Of a stretch of DNA of 11,351 nt, positions 8,601 through 11,351 are shown piece by piece (position 1 is the first letter of the stretch; every line of letters begins with the position of its first letter). The position numbers were made by a program, and so were the translations under genes. A model generated the notes under the pieces. That model made no database searches. It was given only the letters and a program-made list of their open reading frames with translations, and was not told the origin of the DNA. The DNA is from an uncultured Eubacterium sp. (lineage in GTDB: Bacteria; Bacillota; Clostridia; Peptostreptococcales; Anaerovoracaceae). Where the stretch lies: the NCBI GenBank assembly GCA_937966095.1, contig CALCKF010000016.1:1-11351 (forward strand). The letters are read 5' to 3'.

Positions 8601-9729
8601 GATCGTCACGTGTATTTTCGTTAGCGGAGATGTCGATGGCTACTCCCCTTGGCCGGTCTCCGCTTCCATTGCCGCAGATCACTTCCAGACTGCAGGACGC
8701 AGTCTTACGATAAAGAGCCACTTTCTGCTTTTCCGCATGGCTGCCGCCGTCTGGGAAATTTCCATAAATAAAGCCTACATTGTTTACGCTTAGTGAAGCA
8801 CAGCCTCCGCTGCCCATCCACGAGTAAGTTTTATAAAAATAATACAGCGGATTATGCAGCGCTTCTGCCAAATTATTCTTATGGTTTTCATGATATCCGG
8901 TTCCGGCATTCACTGCGCACAGGTACAATTTCATATTGCTATGAAACGAAACCTGAATGTCCGCTGTTCCCATATCTACATATCCTACAAAATCACGATC
9001 ATAGTAGTCGATATACGCATATCCGCCCCAGTTTACCAAATAGTTTTTATTATCTTTCTGATACGCATATACGGTACCGGCCTCTTTATCGTCTGTGAAC
9101 ATCCCGGTTACCGCAGTTCCGCTGCTTTTCAAATTACTGGTATATAATGTATAGAATTCGCCTCGGCTTTGGTCCCAATACCATGTACGTGGTGTATCTG
9201 AAATGCAGACATATGCCAGCGTAGGGTAAATTTCCCCGTCAAAGTTACGGATCTCCTGCCCTGCCTTAAATCGTTTGTTGCTCCCCTCATGTATTGTAGG
9301 CTGCATATCCTGGGTCACGTCGAGATAGTGTCCGGATTTTTGCTGCACAATCCGGTATCCCTGATTTCCCTCGTTCATGTCTCCCGAAACTTCTGTAATG
9401 ACATATTCATACTCACTTAAGTCGTTGTAGTCATTCCACAGCGTACCATATTGGTCAGTGACAAAGTCTGTGGTGGAAGTACCATTTTGATTCATCGGCC
9501 GCCATAAGTCTGCTGTCAGCAACCGGTCTGCAGGATCGCTTTGACTCAGATTATTGCTGATATTGGCAAAAAAAACATAAGTTTCACCGCTTACAATCGT
9601 ATCTGCTTTTTGATACGGCGTGCCCCAGCTTGCCGCATTTACCGTGCAGTCGGTGCTTAATGTAATGCTCCCGAACATGAGCATTACTGCCAGCATCATC
9701 GTTACGGTTTTACTGATGATTTTATTCAT
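5662..9729 (-). CDS. Large mosaic adhesin-like surface protein: CxxC-rich region, Ig-like repeats, acidic helical repeats, X2-like domain and PGTGD tail
   Basis: 1355 residues. A signal peptide covers about 1-33 (cleavage near VNA). Residues 35-345 are an N-terminal region I do not recognise; QGYRIVQQKSGHYLDV (123-138) faintly resembles a ricin-type beta-trefoil repeat. About 345-415 looks like the bacterial 'V-x-A-x-FE' beta repeat seen in InlB-B-like proteins. Residues 420-632 are Cys/His-rich with many CxxC pairs (C430/C433, C460/C463, C489/C492, C544/C547, C566/C569, C624/C627). Two related Ig-like modules begin near 641 and 854, each with the signature ITFGLFFN, and end at DHAGN or DNAGN; a different Ig-like domain lies between (758-850) and another follows (about 960-1032). 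Residues 1036-1227 are three acidic helical repeats. Residues 1228-1316 form an X2-like beta domain (KFTGIEVDG, YTAASGSTVITLK). APGTGD (1320-1325), a hydrophobic helix and RKKKQKN suggest wall anchoring. AGGAGG just before ATG fixes the start. An adhesin role is inferred. Confidence 0.87.
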   Translation of the reverse strand: MNKIISKTVTMMLAVMLMFGSITLSTDCTVNAASWGTPYQKADTIVSGETYVFFANISNNLSQSDPADRLLTADLWRPMNQNGTSTTDFVTDQYGTLWNDYNDLSEYEYVITEVSGDMNEGNQGYRIVQQKSGHYLDVTQDMQPTIHEGSNKRFKAGQEIRNFDGEIYPTLAYVCISDTPRTWYWDQSRGEFYTLYTSNLKSSGTAVTGMFTDDKEAGTVYAYQKDNKNYLVNWGGYAYIDYYDRDFVGYVDMGTADIQVSFHSNMKLYLCAVNAGTGYHENHKNNLAEALHNPLYYFYKTYSWMGSGGCASLSVNNVGFIYGNFPDGGSHAEKQKVALYRKTASCSLEVICGNGSGDRPRGVAIDISANENTRDDHFVKWKVVSGDCVIENPEDRNTKITINSDTAKIEAVFEPHSYVDDHDCSTALYCTVCGDLLASISNHLFDEYTNPSPGFHEKKCEWCNVSIDYGACTYNNDIYPATCNSAKRCYICGAEEPGGEKDPDNHESEKTVWQQTETTHTLVHQCCGAVVDAETPHTWKNGNCTACGYNCLHKGGEATCVQKAVCEICRHPYGEIDSSNHAPASEWTQKDDKHYHICENGCGTHVDEAACSGGEASYFVKKVCDICKNQYGTIPVDTVDPAGEISVSENRWTRFLNQITFGLFFNDTQKVEITASDDSYGHEGYTEEKAAKIEYYLHTGETALTEADLESKEFTEYSGAFNIDPNNEYVVYARITDHAGNAVYISSDGIILDASAPSCPEVDTNGYNSGEWLTEGGVTLSVSGSEALSGIDRYQYSTDNGASWTDMTATNGSASLVVSDETDGTDYIFRAVSNSGVKSIATYPVTLKIDRTAPDGDIKFESNSVKEFIRNITFGLFFNKDIDVEITGTDDLSGVAEIQYYRSDKALTETEVIAVADWVETNGKFSVTAEDNEKFIYYVKITDNAGNTVCFGSDGATFDLTSPVISGVRDGNTYYATQSVTVSDENLSSVTVNGTETTAAAFTLTGDTDAAYTVIASDKAGNSTEYTVIMKPVSSLAEQLDDISSDNVTSDDKTDIEAVKEAAGADRDSATESENAALDQITEKCEELLEKLKSVEEDTHTENIQKVEEITSDTVQPEDREDLQAAKEDLEKALDDHESNLTDEERSGLEEKLEQINDALDSIEHSEKAEEAISDLPDTVQPDDTDTEQIISDAKEQYDALTDHEKSLVSDDAKEKLEKLLEDLVDYKIVMGDGSQWMKGSQKDVEFTANGAYSKFTGIEVDGEAVGEDNYTAASGSTVITLKPDYLETLSVGKHTLTVQYTDGEASCGFEIFAKDNAAAPGTGDNSNILSWIALLCVSGGILSAAAYRKKKQKN
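6049..6624 (-). repeat. Three-copy acidic helical repeat inside the 1355-residue protein
   Basis: Residues 1036-1227 hold three diverged units of about 60-66 residues. The last two share DTVQP-[ED]-D and then a long Glu/Lys/Asp/Leu-rich helix; the first has DNVTSDDKTD at the same place. They look like stacked helical bundles forming an extended stalk near the wall anchor. The copies are diverged at DNA level, so they should not be prone to recombination. Confidence 0.65.
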
Positions 9730-9732
9730 ATA

Positions 9733-9740
9733 GACCTCCT
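9733..9740 (-). promoter_or_regulatory. Ribosome binding site of the 1355-residue gene
   Basis: AGGAGGTC on the minus strand, a near-perfect anti-Shine-Dalgarno match ending a few bases before the ATG at 9729. Confidence 0.85.
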
Positions 9741-9781
9741 TGAAAGCTTTTTAGAGCATTACAGATATTTCTGCATGATTT

Positions 9782-9836
9782 AATATATCAAAAAAAACTA
9801 ATATCGGCATCGCCCGTTCAGAAACAAAAATGGGTA
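9782..9836 (-). promoter_or_regulatory. Candidate activated promoter with shared box, 1355-residue gene
   Basis: On the minus strand an extended -10, TGA-TATATT (hexamer 9782-9787), lies 17 bp from a very poor -35, ATGCCG (9805-9810). The box TACCCAT (9830-9836), 12 bp, ACGGGCGATG (9808-9817) overlaps that -35. Spacing within the box and from box to -10 equals that before the 815-residue gene, while the 12-bp interior and most of the spacer differ. The expected leader is about 45 nt. Function is inferred from this conservation. Confidence 0.6.
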
Positions 9837-10157
9837 TATAAATTTGCATATCGGCCATAAGATACAGGCTCATGTTTCTTTTAGAAGATACTCCGCTTGA
9901 TATTGACAGACTGCAGAATATATTATGCTCATGATGCTCAAATGTTGAAAACAAGCCATATTATAGATAAATGGAAAAGTGTGTATTAACTTAAAATATA
10001 TAAACAATACGAAGCATTATGAACTTGCATGAATAAATGTCTTCTGTTCGAATACACGAACTTTCTGATAAGATCCGGCTAAAAAAGAAAATATCAAATT
10101 ATATTATCGTATTTCCTTACTTATCTTTCTTTCTGTGCTTTAAAGAAAAAAACAAAT

Positions 10158-10190
10158 AAACCTGTTTCATTTTATCTTTGAAACAGGTTT
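10158..10190 (-). terminator. Intrinsic terminator of tRNA-Leu
   Basis: AAACCTGTTTCA (10158-10169) and TGAAACAGGTTT (10179-10190) form a perfect 12-bp stem with a 9-nt loop, starting 8 bases after the tRNA 3' end. On the minus strand it is followed by ATTTGTTTTTTTC, a good U-tract. Confidence 0.88.
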
Positions 10191-10198
10191 ATCTATTC

Positions 10199-10281
10199 TG
10201 GTGCGCCTTGAGGGACTTGAACCCCCACGGTCTCCCACTAGAACCTAAATCTAGCGTGTCTGCCAATTCCACCAAAGGCGC
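10199..10281 (-). tRNA. tRNA-Leu (anticodon UAG)
   Basis: On the minus strand the acceptor GCGCCTT (10275-10281) pairs with AAGGCGC (10203-10209), followed by discriminator A and an encoded CCA (10199-10201). The anticodon arm is CTAGA-TTTAGGT-TCTAG, giving anticodon TAG, which reads CUA and other CUN leucine codons. The D-arm carries the usual TGGTGGAATTGGCAGACACG leucine-type sequence. There is a longer variable arm, and the T-arm is GGGGG-TTCAAGT-CCCTC. It is a single tRNA with its own promoter and terminator. Confidence 0.97.
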
Positions 10282-10305
10282 AAAATATTTATATCCGACT
10301 TTATA

Positions 10306-10334
10306 AGTATATTGATTTTTTATATAGTTGTCAA
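10306..10334 (-). promoter_or_regulatory. Strong promoter of tRNA-Leu
   Basis: A consensus -35 TTGACA (10329-10334), 17-bp spacer and -10 TATACT (10306-10311) on the minus strand. The predicted start is about 18 bases before the mature tRNA 5' end, as expected for a stable RNA gene. Confidence 0.85.
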
Positions 10335-10348
10335 TGATTTTAATATTA

Positions 10349-10375
10349 TTAGCACTCTTTTTAGGTGAGTGCTAA
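10349..10375 (+). promoter_or_regulatory. CIRCE operator (HrcA site) before clpB
   Basis: A perfect match to CIRCE: TTAGCACTC (10349-10357), 9 bp, GAGTGCTAA (10367-10375). CIRCE is the operator of the heat-shock repressor HrcA, classically found before groESL and hrcA-grpE-dnaK. Its presence predicts HrcA control of clpB. It ends 8 bp upstream of the -35 of the best clpB promoter and begins 14 bp beyond the -35 of the divergent tRNA promoter. Confidence 0.95.
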
Positions 10376-10383
10376 AAAAGTTG

Positions 10384-10412
10384 TTGACTTATCCTGTTTC
10401 TGGGTTTAAAAT
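10384..10412 (+). promoter_or_regulatory. Sigma-A promoter of clpB
   Basis: TTGACT (10384-10389), 17-bp spacer and TAAAAT (10407-10412). Transcription should begin near 10419, giving a leader of about 55 nt before the ATG at 10474. Confidence 0.75.
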
Positions 10413-10460
10413 AAATTTATAAAGGAAAAATATACCGTAGAATGATATATTTGACCATTT

Positions 10461-10468
10461 GGAGGTGG
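10461..10468 (+). promoter_or_regulatory. Ribosome binding site of clpB
   Basis: GGAGGTGG, ending five bases before the ATG at 10474. It confirms the start that gives a complete Clp N-domain. Confidence 0.85.
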
Positions 10469-10473
10469 ATATC

Positions 10474-11351
10474 ATGAATATAGATAAATATACACAGAAT
10501 GCACAGAGTGCGATAATCGACTGTCAGAATATAGCGATAGAGGAGGGACATCAGCAGATAGACGGTGAACATCTTCATCTGGCTCTTTTAATGCAGAAAG
10601 ATGGTCTGATACCGAAGCTTCTCAAATTCATGGAAGTAAATACCGGAGAGGTGATTGGTGCGTTACAGAGTGAGATAGATAAGCTTCCCAAGGTTTCGGG
10701 AAGTGCAGAAAACATGTATTCGACAAGAAGACTTCAGCAGATATTGCTAAACGCGGAAAAAAAGGCTGAAAAGCTAAAAGATGAATATGTCAGCGTTGAG
10801 CATCTGTATATGGCGCTGCTGGATGAACGGAACACTCCGTCGGCAGAGATATTCAAGAGGTACGGCATCACAAAGGAAAAATTTCTTGATGCATTGAACA
10901 AGGTCAGAGGGAATCAGCGGATCACAAGCCAGAATCCGGAAGAGAATTACGATGCCCTGAATAAATACGGCCGTGATCTTGTGGAAATGGCAAGAGATGG
11001 TAAACTGGATCCTGTTATAGGCAGAGACGGAGAGATCAGACATACAATACAGATACTTTCCAGAAGAACTAAAAACAATCCTGTCCTTATTGGTGAGCCG
11101 GGAGTCGGAAAGACTGCAGTAGTGGAAGGGCTGGCTCAGAGGATACTGAACGGAGATGTTCCTGAAGGACTCAAGGACAAGACTATATTTGCGCTTGATA
11201 TGGGATCCTTGATAGCAGGTGCAAAATTCCGTGGAGAATTTGAGGAAAGGCTCAAAGCTGTACTGAATGAAATAGAGAAATCCGAAGGAAGGATAATACT
11301 GTTTATAGATGAGATCCATAATATCGTGGGAGCCGGAAAGACGGAAGGCGC
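10474..11351 (+). CDS. clpB: ATP-dependent disaggregase ClpB, 5' part (runs off the window)
   Basis: The first 292 residues are present; the full-length family is about 860, so roughly a third is seen. ClpB is a cytoplasmic AAA+ hexamer that, with DnaK/DnaJ/GrpE, pulls polypeptides out of heat-induced aggregates. Residues 1 to about 145 form the Clp N-terminal double repeat (starts MNIDKYTQNA; EHLHLALL and VEHLYMALL mark the two halves). The first AAA+ domain follows, with VIGRDGEI (181-188), Walker A GEPGVGKT (207-214), pore loop GAKFRGEFEERL (249-260) and Walker B ILFIDEIH (275-282). The pore-loop aromatic is Phe where the E. coli protein has Tyr. ClpC and ClpE are alternatives, but the N-domain and the sequence around the Walker motifs fit ClpB better; the diagnostic coiled-coil middle domain lies beyond the edge. 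Regulation by HrcA through the CIRCE upstream is expected. Confidence 0.93.
   Translation, partial: MNIDKYTQNAQSAIIDCQNIAIEEGHQQIDGEHLHLALLMQKDGLIPKLLKFMEVNTGEVIGALQSEIDKLPKVSGSAENMYSTRRLQQILLNAEKKAEKLKDEYVSVEHLYMALLDERNTPSAEIFKRYGITKEKFLDALNKVRGNQRITSQNPEENYDALNKYGRDLVEMARDGKLDPVIGRDGEIRHTIQILSRRTKNNPVLIGEPGVGKTAVVEGLAQRILNGDVPEGLKDKTIFALDMGSLIAGAKFRGEFEERLKAVLNEIEKSEGRIILFIDEIHNIVGAGKTEG

Noticed and set aside
9751..9954. 67-residue minus-strand open frame upstream of the 1355-residue gene
   Set aside because: It needs a TTG start without a clear RBS and runs straight through the box promoter of the next gene.
10046..10061. GTTCG-N6-CGAAC hairpin in the otherwise empty 9840-10157 stretch
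   Set aside because: Only five base pairs with no T-run, promoter or neighbouring structure, so it is too weak to call an RNA gene or operator.
10774..11319. 181-residue minus-strand open frame opposite clpB
   Set aside because: It is the antisense shadow of a clear ClpB coding frame.

Overview
The window looks like a chromosomal segment from a low-to-moderate GC Gram-positive anaerobe, probably of the class Clostridia (Lachnospiraceae-like). The evidence is strong AGGAGG-type ribosome binding sites, sigma-A-type promoters, a CIRCE operator before clpB, a tRNA with encoded CCA, U-tract terminators, and surface proteins of a kind common in gut Clostridia: BspA-like repeats, carbohydrate-binding-type beta repeats, CxxC-rich modules and C-terminal (L)PxTG-like tails. 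The genus cannot be fixed from this sequence alone.

Layout. Bases 1-389 (+) are the 3' end of an N-acetylmuramoyl-L-alanine amidase (Amidase_3). It converges on three large minus-strand genes for secreted, wall-anchored surface proteins. The first is an 815-residue protein with four tandem beta-rich repeats (470-2917). The second is a 656-residue BspA-like protein with an LPSTGD tail (3410-5380; its start is moved inward from the longest open frame). The third is a 1355-residue mosaic adhesin-like protein (5662-9729). Each has its own signal peptide, ribosome binding site, candidate promoter and downstream terminator, so they are three adjacent single-gene units rather than one operon. A minus-strand tRNA-Leu(UAG) with a near-consensus promoter and its own terminator lies at 10199-10281. 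Divergent from it is the 5' part of clpB (10474 to the window end), preceded by a perfect CIRCE element and a good sigma-A promoter.

How the parts fit. The amidase remodels peptidoglycan, and the three surface proteins would be attached to it by a sortase that is not in the window. The most interesting signal is regulatory. The promoters of the 815- and 1355-residue genes share a box, TACCCAT-N12-ACGGGCGATG, which overlaps a poor -35 and sits exactly 17 bp from an extended -10 (TGnTANANT) in both. The 656-residue gene between them lacks it. This suggests that two of the three surface proteins share an unidentified activator or alternative sigma factor. The tRNA and clpB are housekeeping genes unrelated to the surface cluster.

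Stretches without a gene. The 2918-3409 gap holds the box promoter, a doubtful pair of overlapping mini-ORFs on the plus strand, and a terminator. The 5381-5661 gap holds a promoter and a terminator. The 9730-10198 gap holds the second box promoter near 9782-9836 and the tRNA terminator; I see nothing convincing in about 9840-10157.
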